A stretch of DNA of 8,597 nucleotides from Flavisolibacter sp. (GTDB lineage Bacteria > Bacteroidota > Bacteroidia > Chitinophagales > Chitinophagaceae): contig JAICTW010000069.1 in NCBI GenBank assembly GCA_025936195.1, positions 1 to 8,597 of the forward strand, given 5' to 3'. The first letter of the stretch is position 1; each line of letters begins with the position of its first letter. The notes under the pieces were generated by a model that searched no databases, had not been told where the DNA came from, and was given only the letters and a program-made list of their open reading frames with translations. The position numbers were made by a program, and so were the translations under genes. Positions 1 through 7,525 of this stretch are shown one piece after another.

Positions 1-568
1 CTGTTGAAGAATGATAGAAATAATTTTTTATTGATGAAATATTATTGCCGTTGTATGTGTATTCAACCTTGCCGGTAGTATCATAAACTCCCAAAATCCC
101 CATATAAGAATCTTCCCGAACCACTTTACCCGAGCCGTCATAAGACAAAGCTGTACTATCAACAAAAGATATGCCTCCGCCAAGATCTATCAAAGTCACT
201 TTTGCCTTGTATTGGCCGGCACTGTACAAAATATTTGTGGTTACACTATCAAGGCCAAACTGCTGATATTGGTCCGTCTTAAGAATGATTTTCTGGATAG
301 TCCCTTGAGAATTCCTTTCAGCTCTTTCACTAAAAGAAGCAGCAACACCGCTAACAACAGCATTGGAAATTACAGTAGTTAATTTGCCTGAACTATTATA
401 GTCAAAAATTAATGATGAAGAATCGGAACCTGATTTGGTAAGAACTCTAACTAAATGAGCGCCAGATGGATTTCCATTGTTGCCTGCAAAAATATCATCC
501 ACTTCTTTCTGACAGGAAAACAAACCAAAACTCAAAACAATAATTGCAGCAGCCAGTATATTTCTCAT
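1..568 (-). CDS. Putative surface lipoprotein, C-terminus beyond the left edge
   Basis: This frame opens with ATG at 568-566 and stays open for 189 codons to the window edge, so only the N-terminal part is visible. Residues 1-18 form a lipoprotein signal (charged MRN, then a hydrophobic stretch) ending LFS-C, with Cys19 as the lipidation site. The residues after Cys19 read QKEVDD. This resembles the Q-K-acidic-acidic lipoprotein export signal described in Bacteroidota, so exposure on the outer face of the outer membrane is likely by inference. The mature part is rich in Ser, Gly and Asn and has scattered Y-(D/N)-x-x-G-K-(L/V) units: DYNSSGKL, SYDGSGKV and YDTTGKVEYTYNGNNI. These recall YD/RHS-type beta-strand repeats, but I cannot assign a family. 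It starts 32 bp after the sucB stop codon on the same strand and may be read through from it. Function unknown. Confidence 0.8.
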   Translation of the reverse strand, partial: MRNILAAAIIVLSFGLFSCQKEVDDIFAGNNGNPSGAHLVRVLTKSGSDSSSLIFDYNSSGKLTTVISNAVVSGVAASFSERAERNSQGTIQKIILKTDQYQQFGLDSVTTNILYSAGQYKAKVTLIDLGGGISFVDSTALSYDGSGKVVREDSYMGILGVYDTTGKVEYTYNGNNISSIKNYFYHSST

Positions 569-580
569 TAGTGTTTTTAA

Positions 581-599
581 TTTCTTACAAGATAAGAAA
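581..599 (-). repeat. Inverted repeat between sucB and the downstream lipoprotein gene
   Basis: TTTCTTA at 581-587 is perfectly complementary to TAAGAAA at 593-599, with a 5-base loop. The hairpin fills most of the 32-bp gap between the sucB stop and the next start. It is all AT-rich and has no U-tract on the minus strand, so it is a poor intrinsic terminator. It could instead be an mRNA 3'-end or processing structure, or a chance palindrome. Confidence 0.4.
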
Positions 600-600
600 A

Positions 601-1845
601 CTATAATTCAAGCAAGGTCTTCACCGGATCTTTTCCAAAAAGCAATAGCTCAGGATTTTCCAATAATTCTTTTACACGAACCAGGAAAGAAACCGATTCA
701 CGTCCGTCAATAATTCTGTGATCATAACTCAGCGCCAAATACATCATGGGGCGGATCACAATTTGTTTATTCAAAACAACAGGCCTTTCTTCAATCTTAT
801 GCATTCCTAAAATGGCTGATTGTGGAATGTTAATGATGGGAGTTGATAGCAAAGAACCAAACACACCACCATTAGTAATGGTAAAGGTTCCTCCCTGCAT
901 TTCTTCCAGACTCAATTTATTTTCGCGGGCTTTCGTTGCCAGTTCCACCACTTTCTTTTCTATTTCTGCCATGCTTAGGCTTTCTGCATTGCGAATCACC
1001 GGAACCACCAGGCCTTTTGGTGCAGAAACGGCAATTGAAATATCACAGTAATTATGCCCGATTATGGAATCCCCATCTATATAAGAATTTACTGAAGGCC
1101 ATTCCTGCAAAGCAAAACAACAGGCTTTGGTAAAGAAGGACATGAAACCCAGACCAACACTATGTGTTTCTTTGAATTTGTCTTTGTACTGCGAACGCAA
1201 TTCCATGATTCGGCTCATATCCACTTCGTTGAAAGTAGTGAGCATGGCCGTGGTATTCTTTGCTTCTACCAATCTTCTCGAAACTGTTTTGCGAAGATTG
1301 CTCATCTTGTCTTTCTTTTCTTCGCGGGAGAAAGCCTGCGTGCCCAGCTTCATTCCGGGATGCGCCAATGCTTCCAATACATCTTCCTTCAAAATTTTTC
1401 CGTTATAACCGCTTGGCTGAATTTTTTTCGGATCTACTTTTTTATCGGCAATCATTGCGGAAGCAACCGGTGTTGCTTTAACATCGGGAGGAGCAGCAGC
1501 CGGACTTTGTTGCTTTGGTTGTTCCTTTACCACTTCTGCCGCAGCCATTTTTGTTTCCTGTGGTTTGTCTGTTTGTGTTGGCTTTTCACTTGCAGCCTTC
1601 TCAGGTTTGGCAGCCGTTTCATCAATCTGCGCTAAGGTATCTCCAATGTTCAAGGTATCGCCTTCCTTTCCCACAGTTTTCAAAACGCCTGCTTTTTCCG
1701 CATTCACTTCAAAGGTTGCTTTCTCGCTTTCCAGTTCAGCAATCACTTCATCTCTTTCCACATAATCACCATCATTCTTTAACCATTTAACCAATGTTAC
1801 TTCGTTGATGCTTTCTCCAACTGTTGGTACTTTAATATCAATCAT
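601..1845 (-). CDS. sucB: 2-oxoglutarate dehydrogenase E2, dihydrolipoyllysine succinyltransferase
   Basis: This is the core-forming acyltransferase of the 2-oxoglutarate dehydrogenase complex (TCA cycle, cytoplasm). It takes the succinyl group from E1 on a swinging lipoyl arm and transfers it to CoA. The 414 residues match the usual E2o length. An N-terminal lipoyl domain (about 1-76) carries the modified lysine K42 in the motif [10 protein letters not shown] flexible linker rich in Ala, Pro, Lys and Gln follows (about 78-122). Next is a peripheral-subunit-binding domain (about 124-160, with [15 protein letters not shown]). The catalytic domain (about 180-414) contains the hallmark DHRIIDG with His376 and Asp380. 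One lipoyl domain and the succinyltransferase-like ending favour E2o over pyruvate E2. Adjacency to the E1o gene upstream settles the assignment. The ATG at 1845 is right because the protein begins directly with the lipoyl-domain strand [12 protein letters not shown] see no consensus promoter just upstream, so co-transcription with sucA is likely. Also named odhB. Confidence 0.96.
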   Translation of the reverse strand: MIDIKVPTVGESINEVTLVKWLKNDGDYVERDEVIAELESEKATFEVNAEKAGVLKTVGKEGDTLNIGDTLAQIDETAAKPEKAASEKPTQTDKPQETKMAAAEVVKEQPKQQSPAAAPPDVKATPVASAMIADKKVDPKKIQPSGYNGKILKEDVLEALAHPGMKLGTQAFSREEKKDKMSNLRKTVSRRLVEAKNTTAMLTTFNEVDMSRIMELRSQYKDKFKETHSVGLGFMSFFTKACCFALQEWPSVNSYIDGDSIIGHNYCDISIAVSAPKGLVVPVIRNAESLSMAEIEKKVVELATKARENKLSLEEMQGGTFTITNGGVFGSLLSTPIINIPQSAILGMHKIEERPVVLNKQIVIRPMMYLALSYDHRIIDGRESVSFLVRVKELLENPELLLFGKDPVKTLLEL

Positions 1846-1849
1846 CCGG

Positions 1850-1863
1850 TTTACGATTTACGA
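1850..1863. repeat. Tandem TTTACGA repeat just upstream of sucB
   Basis: TTTACGA occurs twice in a row at 1850-1856 and 1857-1863, ending 5 bp from the sucB start codon. From memory, short TTACGA-type iterations are common in intergenic DNA of this phylum. I have no evidence of function here. The second copy overlaps the left arm of the adjacent inverted repeat. Confidence 0.5.
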
Positions 1864-1911
1864 ATTTAGATTCGCTAAGAGTTTAAAACTGTATTTTCTT
1901 TTGCTCTTAGC
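1861..1911 (-). repeat. Two back-to-back inverted repeats in the sucA-sucB spacer
   Basis: CGAAT at 1861-1865 pairs with ATTCG at 1870-1874 around a 4-base loop. Sharing base 1874, GCTAAGAG at 1874-1881 pairs perfectly with CTCTTAGC at 1904-1911 around a 22-base loop, which itself holds facing A4 and T4 runs. On the sucA-sucB transcript this makes a long hairpin followed by a small one, ending about 15 bases before the sucB start. Neither is followed by a U-tract. Plausible roles are mRNA processing, protection of one cistron, or setting the E1:E2 ratio; all are inference. Confidence 0.5.
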
Positions 1912-2034
1912 TTTATTTTGTACTTAACTGAATTACTACTGTCAACGTCTGTTGTGTCACCCACTTGTACGTGTGGTAATTCTATTCACCACCATTTCAA
2001 TCCTCCCTATTATTATCAGTCGTACATCTACACA

Positions 2035-4782
2035 TTAAATGGAAAATGCTGTGTCCACAATTTCTTCCTGTTCCTGCTTATGCACTTTGCTGTAACCACT
2101 TGCCGTAGCTGCACTGGGTTGCCTGCTGATGATTCCATAATTCATGCTCTTCAAATTCATTTGCAGAAAAGAGGCAGCACCCATATTCAAAGGCTCTTCC
2201 TGAACCCAGAACCAGGTTGCTTTGTTGTATTTTCTATACAATTCTTCCAATTGCTTATAAGGTAAAGGGTAGATCTGCTCCAAACGAACAATAGCAATAT
2301 CCGTTTTATTTTCTTTCTGCTGGCGTTCCAGCAAATCGAAATAAACTTTACCAGAACAGAACAAAACTTTTTTCACCTGCGATGGATTGGTAACAGGATC
2401 ATCAATCACTTCTTTAAATCCACCGGAAGTAAATTCGTGCATTGAAGAATAACTTCCCGTATGACGCAAATTTGCTTTTGGTGAAAAATTGATCAAAGGT
2501 TTTCTGAAAGGCCATGTCAATTGCCTGCGCAATGCGTGGAATAAATTTGCTGCAGTTGTGATGTTAGTTACCACCATATTTAATTCGGCGCACATTTGCA
2601 AAAACCTTTCGAGTCTCGCACTACTGTGTTCAGGACCTTGTCCTTCGTAACCATGCGGTAGCAACAGCACTACTCCATCCATGCGAAGCCATTTCGTTTC
2701 GGCAGAGGCAATAAATTGATCAATGATGATCTGCGCTCCATTGGCAAAATCACCAAACTGCGCTTCCCACAGTACCAATGAATTTGGATTGGCCATTGCA
2801 TAACCATATTCGAATCCAAGAACCGCATATTCGCTCAATAAAGAATTGTATATTCTGAATTGTCCCTGCTGCTCCTGCAAATGATTTAAGCGATTGTATT
2901 CATTGTTCGTTGCTTCATCATAAATCACGGCATGACGATGAGAAAAAGTTCCTCTCTTTACGTCTTGTCCGCTCATGCGAACATCTTTGCCTTCCACCAA
3001 TAAGCTTGCATAAGCCAATAATTCGCCAGTTGCCCAATCCACCTTTTGTTCCGCTTCAAACAATTTAATCTTATCGTGTAAAATTTTTTCAACCTTGCGC
3101 AATGGCTTGAAATCATTGGGCCATTTCATCAAGCCATCAAATAATTTTTTGAATTCTGCTTCGCTTACCGCCGTAACAGGCGATTGTTCAAAATCTTCTT
3201 CGGTTGCTTTACGCAGGCTCCTCCACCACAATTCCGGCTGCTGATATTTATAAGGCAAAGGATTTTGCTTCACTTCATCCAAACGTTCCTGCAAATCTGT
3301 CCAGAATTGCTTCTCCATATCCTTTGCTAATTCTTTTGCATCATTCTCGCCATGCGTTAATAAATATTCCACATACACTTCACGTGGGTTTGCATGCTTG
3401 TCAATTAAAGCATACAATTGAGGCTGTGTGAATTTGGGATCATCGCCTTCATTGTGTCCGTGACGGCGATAACAAACCATGTCCACAAAAATATCGGAGT
3501 TGAATTCGTGGCGATACCTTGCTGCAATTTCAATACATTGAATAACGGCCTCGGGATCATCACCACTTACATGAAATACCGGCGCCTGAATAGCAGATGC
3601 AAGAGAAGTAGAATAGTCCGAGCTTCGGGCATCATCGAAATCAGTAGTGAAACCAATTTGATTATTGATTACAAAATGAATAGTACCGCCGGTGTAGTAA
3701 CCATTCAACTTACTCATTTGAACGATCTCGTAAACAATTCCCTGTCCTGGTAGTGATGCGTCGCCGTGAATGAGTATCGGAAGCACTTTATCAAAATCGG
3801 AATTGTACAATACATCTGCTTTTGCTCTTGAATAACCTAACACCACCGGGTCCACTGCTTCAAGATGTGAAGGGTTGGGCGTGAGCTTCACATGCATTTT
3901 CTTTCCATGAGCGGTTTCCACTTCACTGCTAAAGCCAAGATGGTATTTCACGTCACCGCTTCCCATGGTTTGATCGGGAATAGCTGTTCCTTCAAACTCG
4001 CTGAAAATTTGTTCATAGGTCTTGCCAAGAATATTTGCAAGAACATTCAATCTTCCCCGATGCGCCATTCCAATTACGGCTTCTTCTGTTCCAAGATCTG
4101 CTGCTACTGTAAGCATGGCATCCAATGCAGCAATGGTTGTTTCACCACCTTCAATAGAAAATCGTTTTTGTCCAATGTATTTTGTATGCAAAAATTTTTC
4201 GAAGATCACACCTTCATTCAACTTTTGAAGAACCCTTTTCTTTTGATCTAAGGGCAATGGTGTATGAAATTTTTCAATCTCATTTTGCAGCCAGTCCAAA
4301 CGCTCCTGATTAACGATATACTGATATTCCACTCCAATATGTCCGCAATAAATTCTTTTAAGGCGATCAAGAATTTGTTGCAGCGTAGCATTCTCCAATC
4401 CGATGAATTTTCCGGCAACAAATGTTTGTTGCAGATCGGCATCACTCAATCCAAAATACTTCAGATCAAGATTGGCGCCTCTATCCTTGCGTTTTCGTAT
4501 AGGATTGGTGTTCGCGATTAAATGCCCTTTCTTTCTATAGGCAAGAATTAAATTATAAACTGAAAATTCTTTTGACAACTGGCTGCCATCAACAGTAACA
4601 GCAGCGGCAGATTCTGTTGCAGTAACCGCATGTCCATTAACACCGCTGGAAACAGCAAAATCAAAACCTTCAAAAAATTTTCGCAATTCGGGATCAACGC
4701 TTTCGGGATTTTGAACAAAGTCTTTGTACAGACTTTCAATATAGGCCGGATGCGAATGGGTGATATAGGAGAAGTCCTTCAT
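2035..4782 (-). CDS. sucA: 2-oxoglutarate dehydrogenase E1, thiamine-diphosphate dependent
   Basis: This enzyme decarboxylates 2-oxoglutarate and succinylates the lipoyl group of E2, the rate-setting step of the complex (TCA cycle, cytoplasm). I place the start at ATG 4782, giving 915 residues, the normal family length. The frame stays open to ATG 4959, but those 59 extra residues do not resemble the family and lie upstream of the promoter at 4807-4837. The N-terminal E2-binding region is clear (about 9-40, HPAYIESLYKDF to DPELRKFFEGF). Active-site signatures follow: GMAHRGRLNVL with His241, and VKYHLGFSSEV with His281. The thiamine-diphosphate/Mg motif begins at GDAS (340-343) and ends at NNQIGFTT (373-380). 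VCYRRHGHNEGDDP lies at 436-449. The transketolase-like pyrimidine domain and the C-terminal domain complete the protein, with IVRLEQIYPLP and WVQEEPLNMG near the end. It is a stand-alone E1, not fused to an E2 domain as in actinobacteria. Also named odhA. Confidence 0.96.
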   Translation of the reverse strand: MKDFSYITHSHPAYIESLYKDFVQNPESVDPELRKFFEGFDFAVSSGVNGHAVTATESAAAVTVDGSQLSKEFSVYNLILAYRKKGHLIANTNPIRKRKDRGANLDLKYFGLSDADLQQTFVAGKFIGLENATLQQILDRLKRIYCGHIGVEYQYIVNQERLDWLQNEIEKFHTPLPLDQKKRVLQKLNEGVIFEKFLHTKYIGQKRFSIEGGETTIAALDAMLTVAADLGTEEAVIGMAHRGRLNVLANILGKTYEQIFSEFEGTAIPDQTMGSGDVKYHLGFSSEVETAHGKKMHVKLTPNPSHLEAVDPVVLGYSRAKADVLYNSDFDKVLPILIHGDASLPGQGIVYEIVQMSKLNGYYTGGTIHFVINNQIGFTTDFDDARSSDYSTSLASAIQAPVFHVSGDDPEAVIQCIEIAARYRHEFNSDIFVDMVCYRRHGHNEGDDPKFTQPQLYALIDKHANPREVYVEYLLTHGENDAKELAKDMEKQFWTDLQERLDEVKQNPLPYKYQQPELWWRSLRKATEEDFEQSPVTAVSEAEFKKLFDGLMKWPNDFKPLRKVEKILHDKIKLFEAEQKVDWATGELLAYASLLVEGKDVRMSGQDVKRGTFSHRHAVIYDEATNNEYNRLNHLQEQQGQFRIYNSLLSEYAVLGFEYGYAMANPNSLVLWEAQFGDFANGAQIIIDQFIASAETKWLRMDGVVLLLPHGYEGQGPEHSSARLERFLQMCAELNMVVTNITTAANLFHALRRQLTWPFRKPLINFSPKANLRHTGSYSSMHEFTSGGFKEVIDDPVTNPSQVKKVLFCSGKVYFDLLERQQKENKTDIAIVRLEQIYPLPYKQLEELYRKYNKATWFWVQEEPLNMGAASFLQMNLKSMNYGIISRQPSAATASGYSKVHKQEQEEIVDTAFSI

Positions 4783-4806
4783 GCAGGATGAGTGTATTTT
4801 GGGAAG

Positions 4807-4837
4807 CAAATATCGTTTAAAAAAGCCTTTTAACAAG
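4807..4837 (-). promoter_or_regulatory. Bacteroidota-type promoter of sucA-sucB
   Basis: Read on the minus strand, CTTG (4837-4834) is followed after 19 bp by GATATTTG (4814-4807). This fits the Bacteroidota sigma-70 pattern of TTTG/TTG near -33, 19-21 bp, and TAnnTTTG near -7, with one mismatch in each element. The -7 box ends 24 bp before ATG 4782, so the leader would be about 20 nt. Transcripts from it would not include the upstream ATG at 4959, which is the main reason for the shorter E1 start. Confidence 0.6.
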
Positions 4838-5036
4838 TTTAGAACAAGACTGATCAATGAATATTCAAAAAGGAACATTGGCCAGTTGCCATTTCTTTCA
4901 GTTAAGAATTTGACGCTAACAAATCCTGATACAAACCTCCTTCGTCCTTTTTCGCTCATGTTCTCTCATCACTATCCGACTTCCGGTTTTTGACAAAATT
5001 TTTCCTTTTTAATTTTCCATTTTAGCTGTCGAGCCT

Positions 5037-5044
5037 TACCTTTG
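5037..5044 (+). promoter_or_regulatory. Promoter -7 box of rpsT
   Basis: TACCTTTG is a perfect match to the Bacteroidota -7 consensus TAnnTTTG. It lies 20 bp before the rpsT start, predicting a very short leader of about 15 nt (CAAATTCAAGAACAC) with no Shine-Dalgarno motif. No good -33 TTG lies 19-21 bp upstream; that stretch is T-rich. The upstream 4981-5024 stretch is strongly A/T-rich with T-runs, as an UP-like element would be. Confidence 0.6.
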
Positions 5045-5064
5045 CCGTCCAAATTCAAGAACAC

Positions 5065-5319
5065 ATGGCTAATCATAAGGCAACGAAAAAAGATATGCGC
5101 CAGGCTGCCAAGCGCCGCGACAGGAACCGCTACAATGGTAAAACCACCCGTAATGCCATTCGGGACCTGAAAGTAGTTAACGATAAAGCAACTGCCGGAA
5201 AAGATCTGCCTGAAGTAATTTCAATGATTGATAAACTGGCGAAGAATGGAGTGATCCATAAAAACAAGGCTGCCAATTTAAAAAGTAAGTTGACCAAAAG
5301 AGTGAATGCATTAGCATAA
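5065..5319 (+). CDS. rpsT: 30S ribosomal protein S20
   Basis: S20 is a small basic three-helix protein that binds the 5' domain of 16S rRNA early in 30S assembly. The 84-residue product has the family hallmarks: the start MANHKATKKDMRQAAKRRDRN, many Lys and Arg throughout, the central helix with NAIRDLK, and the closing KNGVIHKNKAANLKSKLTKRVNAL. The start at 5065 is the only one that gives this conserved N-terminus. The gene is divergent from sucA, has its own -7 box at 5037-5044, and is followed 26 bp later by a strong intrinsic terminator, so it looks monocistronic. Codon use is ordinary, and no truncation or frameshift is visible. Confidence 0.97.
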   Translation: MANHKATKKDMRQAAKRRDRNRYNGKTTRNAIRDLKVVNDKATAGKDLPEVISMIDKLAKNGVIHKNKAANLKSKLTKRVNALA

Positions 5320-5345
5320 GCTATCATTCTTCTTCCCTAATATTG

Positions 5346-5373
5346 ATCCCGCTATTTGGCGGGATTTTTATTT
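5346..5373 (+). terminator. Intrinsic terminator of rpsT
   Basis: ATCCCGC (5346-5352) pairs perfectly with GCGGGAT (5359-5365) around the 6-base loop TATTTG. The T-rich tail TTTTATTT follows on the plus strand. It is a GC-rich stem with a U-tract 26 bp after the rpsT stop codon. It ends only about 22 bp before the start of the carboxypeptidase gene. Confidence 0.9.
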
Positions 5374-5394
5374 CCTCTCATGCTATCTTAGCAC

Positions 5395-7122
5395 ATGCGA
5401 AAAATTTGCCTGCTGCTTTTGATCAGTTTCCCTTTACTTGTATTTAGTCAACACATCACAACAAGATTTGAACAATCCGGGGGAACAGAATCTCCAACTT
5501 ACTACGAAATCATTCAATGGTGGAAAAAGCTCGATGCAGCTTCACCAATTGCAAAAATGATAGAAATGGGACTGACAGATGCCGGCTTTCCCCTGCATTT
5601 GATTTTGGTTTCTACAGACAAGGACTTTAATATCAAATCCATCAGAACAAAAAAGAAGGCGATCATTTTCATCAACAATGGAATTCATCCCGGCGAGCCG
5701 GATGGCATTGATGCAAGCATGCTTTTAGTAAGAGATATTGTTGAGAATAAATACAGGCTTCCTTCCAACGTTGTTCTTGCCATTATTCCTGTTTATAATA
5801 TTGGCGGCTGTTTAAACAGAAGTAAAAATTATCGCATTGATCAAAATGGCCCTGTTGAAAAAGGATTCAGGGGCAATGCAGAAAATCTGGATTTGAATCG
5901 TGACTTCATCAAATGCGATTCAAAAACCGCTATCTCTTTTAGCAAAATTTTTCACTATTTGGATCCTGATGTTTTTGTTGACAATCATGTAAGTGATGGA
6001 GCCGACTACCAACATGTAATGACTTTGCTGACTTCACAGCACAATAAGTTAGGCGGAGCAATGGGAGAATATTTAAACCAGCAATTTGAACCCGCATTGT
6101 ATTCTTTAATGAAAGGAAAGGGATATGATTTAGTTCCTTATGTAAATCATTTTGGTGAAACTCCGGAAAAAGGCTGGAGTGCTTATTGGGATAGTCCCCG
6201 TTACAGCACCGGTTATACAACATTATGGAACAGTTTTTCATTTATGCCGGAAACGCACATGTTGAAGCCCTACAAGCAAAGAGTGGAAGCAACCAAAGCC
6301 TTGGAAGAAAGTTTTATTGAATTCACTTCTAAGCATTGTAAAGAAATGTTTGATTTAAGAGATCAAACGAAGAAACAACAACTCACACAAACAACATTTC
6401 CTCTTGCATGGAAATTAGATCGGTCCCAGTCAACTCAAATTACTTATAAAGGTTTTGAGGCCGAACACAAACCAAGTGAAGTTTCCGGTCAACCAAGATT
6501 GTATTATGACAGGAGTAAACCGTTTGAAGTAAAAGTTCCTTTTTATGATTTTTACAGAGACACCTTGTCGGTTGAAAAGCCAAAAGCATACATTATTCCC
6601 CAGGGCTGGTGGAGAGTGATTGACCGTTTGCAAGCAAATAATGTCCAGATGAGAAGATTGTCAAGAGACACCATAATTGACGTGCAGTGGTATCATATTG
6701 ATAATTTTCAAAGCACTGCAAGACCGTATGAAGGTCATCATCCAAATTCCAGAGTAAACGTTTCTGTGAGTACAAAGACAACGAGTTTCAGAAAAGGAGA
6801 TTGGTATATTCCTGTGGATCAAATTGCCAATCGTTTTCTGATTGAAACTCTGGAACCTCAAGGAGAAGACAGCTATTTTGCCTGGAACTTTTTTGATCCA
6901 ATTCTTGGACAAAAGGAAGATTATTCGGACTATGATTTTGAAGATATTGCAGCAGAGTATTTGAAAAATCATCCTCAGGTAAAAGCAAAGCTGAACCAGA
7001 AAAGAGCAAATGATTCTGCTTTTGCAAAAAATGGAAGAGCACAATTGGATTTTGTTTTTCAAAACTCTCCTTATTTCGAACCAGCATATTTACAATATCC
7101 GGTTTATAGAGTGTTGAAGTAG
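5395..7122 (+). CDS. Secreted M14-family zinc carboxypeptidase
   Basis: The predicted product is an exported metallopeptidase of the M14 (carboxypeptidase A-like) family, probably acting in the periplasm or outside the cell on peptides. A clean Sec signal (MRKICLLLLISFPLLVFSQ, cleavage near residue 18) fixes the start at 5395. The peptidase domain covers roughly residues 35-310. Zinc ligands are His98 and Glu101 in GIHPGEPDG and His198 in VDNHVSDG. Substrate-binding Asn168-Arg169 lie in NLDLNRDF. The catalytic Glu286 lies in FMPETHML. All key residues are present, so an active enzyme is expected. Residues of about 330-575 form an additional C-terminal region with no motif I can name, probably a beta-rich accessory domain. 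I see no type IX secretion tail. The start lies 22 bp after the rpsT terminator and I see no convincing promoter (TATCTTAG at 5384 is too close), so its expression is unclear. The exact substrate (peptide, amidated peptide or cell-wall peptide) is unknown. Confidence 0.9.
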   Translation: MRKICLLLLISFPLLVFSQHITTRFEQSGGTESPTYYEIIQWWKKLDAASPIAKMIEMGLTDAGFPLHLILVSTDKDFNIKSIRTKKKAIIFINNGIHPGEPDGIDASMLLVRDIVENKYRLPSNVVLAIIPVYNIGGCLNRSKNYRIDQNGPVEKGFRGNAENLDLNRDFIKCDSKTAISFSKIFHYLDPDVFVDNHVSDGADYQHVMTLLTSQHNKLGGAMGEYLNQQFEPALYSLMKGKGYDLVPYVNHFGETPEKGWSAYWDSPRYSTGYTTLWNSFSFMPETHMLKPYKQRVEATKALEESFIEFTSKHCKEMFDLRDQTKKQQLTQTTFPLAWKLDRSQSTQITYKGFEAEHKPSEVSGQPRLYYDRSKPFEVKVPFYDFYRDTLSVEKPKAYIIPQGWWRVIDRLQANNVQMRRLSRDTIIDVQWYHIDNFQSTARPYEGHHPNSRVNVSVSTKTTSFRKGDWYIPVDQIANRFLIETLEPQGEDSYFAWNFFDPILGQKEDYSDYDFEDIAAEYLKNHPQVKAKLNQKRANDSAFAKNGRAQLDFVFQNSPYFEPAYLQYPVYRVLK

Positions 7123-7163
7123 TCTGTATTTGTTTGTGTGTTATTAGTGCGAAAGTCCATTTG

Positions 7164-7179
7164 CCAAATTCTTATTTGG
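7164..7179. repeat. Small perfect inverted repeat in the 7123-7213 intergenic region
   Basis: CCAAAT (7164-7169) and ATTTGG (7174-7179) are perfect inverted arms around the loop TCTT. The hairpin lies 42 bp after the carboxypeptidase stop and 34 bp before the next start. No real T-run follows, so it is a weak terminator at best. It may be an operator or a chance palindrome. The same intergenic stretch also holds two copies of ATTTGTTTGT (7128-7137 and 7186-7195), the second containing a weak -7-like TTTGTTTG. Confidence 0.35.
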
Positions 7180-7213
7180 ATTAGCATTTGTTTGTTCACT
7201 ATGAAAGGATTCT

Positions 7214-7525
7214 ATGAACTATAAAAAGTATCTGGACCTATCAGGTGATGGAGGCATTGAAGGATTTATAATTTTAAAGAACAAAATCTTTATTCTTTTT
7301 GACAATGATTATTGGTACGAATACGATTATGCAAAACCCGGCAAAATACATGTTGAGCAAATGAAAATTTTTGCAAGGAAAGGGAAAGGATTAAAAACTT
7401 ACATAAACCAAAATGTAAGAGATAACTATAAAAATAAGTTTAAAAAATTACCGCCATCAACAGCAGTTGAAGTTCGTGCCGGACAACCTGTAATCATTAC
7501 AAGCAACAAAACCTCTCATTTCTGA
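7214..7525 (+). CDS. Small hypothetical protein with KTSC-like region
   Basis: This frame encodes 103 residues with no signal peptide or membrane segment, so the product is probably cytoplasmic. The middle (about 25-75) runs NKIFILFDNDYWYEYDYAKP, then residues of the type VEQMKIFARKGKGLKTYINQNVRDNY. The layout is a strand pair with 'YEY', a short helix, a G-x-G-x-x-x-Y-I step and 'N-x-x-V-R-D-N-Y'. This resembles the small KTSC domain (often seen as 'Y.Y..vp......A.S.G.y.n..Ir..Y'), but the match is from memory and tentative. The ATG at 7214 is the first in frame; a nearby ATG at 7201 leads to a stop after seven codons. The end is odd: the last codons (T-S-H-F-stop) lie inside a 19-bp exact copy of the 5S rRNA terminator core, so the C-terminus may have been replaced. 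It converges with the lipoprotein gene, with 10 bp between them. Function unknown. Confidence 0.6.
   Translation: MNYKKYLDLSGDGGIEGFIILKNKIFILFDNDYWYEYDYAKPGKIHVEQMKIFARKGKGLKTYINQNVRDNYKNKFKKLPPSTAVEVRAGQPVIITSNKTSHF

Noticed and set aside
746..1790. Several plus-strand open frames of 65-157 codons opposite sucB
   Set aside because: They are antisense to a well-conserved E2 gene and have unnatural Cys/Phe/Leu-rich composition and no recognisable domains.
1961..1995. Small inverted repeats (GTGGT/ACCAC and CCAC/GTGG) after the sucA stop codon, as a terminator
   Set aside because: The stems are 4-5 bp without a U-tract, too weak to claim a terminator.
1918..2265. Plus-strand open frame of 115 codons crossing the sucA-sucB spacer
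   Set aside because: It overlaps the 3' end of sucA on the other strand, its composition is Cys/His/Phe-rich, and it has no promoter or family likeness.
3204..4521. Plus-strand open frames opposite sucA
   Set aside because: They are shadows of the conserved E1 coding frame, with low-complexity translations.
4990..4995. TTGACA as a classical -35 box for rpsT
   Set aside because: No TATAAT-like -10 box lies 16-18 bp downstream, and Bacteroidota do not use this consensus; the TACCTTTG box at 5037 fits better.
5130..5327. Minus-strand open frame opposite rpsT
   Set aside because: It is the mirror of a clear S20 gene; its hydrophobic translation is what Lys-rich codons give on the reverse strand.
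6661..7087. Minus-strand open frames opposite the carboxypeptidase gene
   Set aside because: They are antisense to a complete M14 gene, with no signal, motif or promoter of their own.
7160..7194. TTTG ... TTTGTTTG as a promoter for the small plus-strand gene
   Set aside because: The spacing is 23 bp instead of about 19, the -7 box has a mismatch in its key second base, and TTTG is frequent throughout this stretch.
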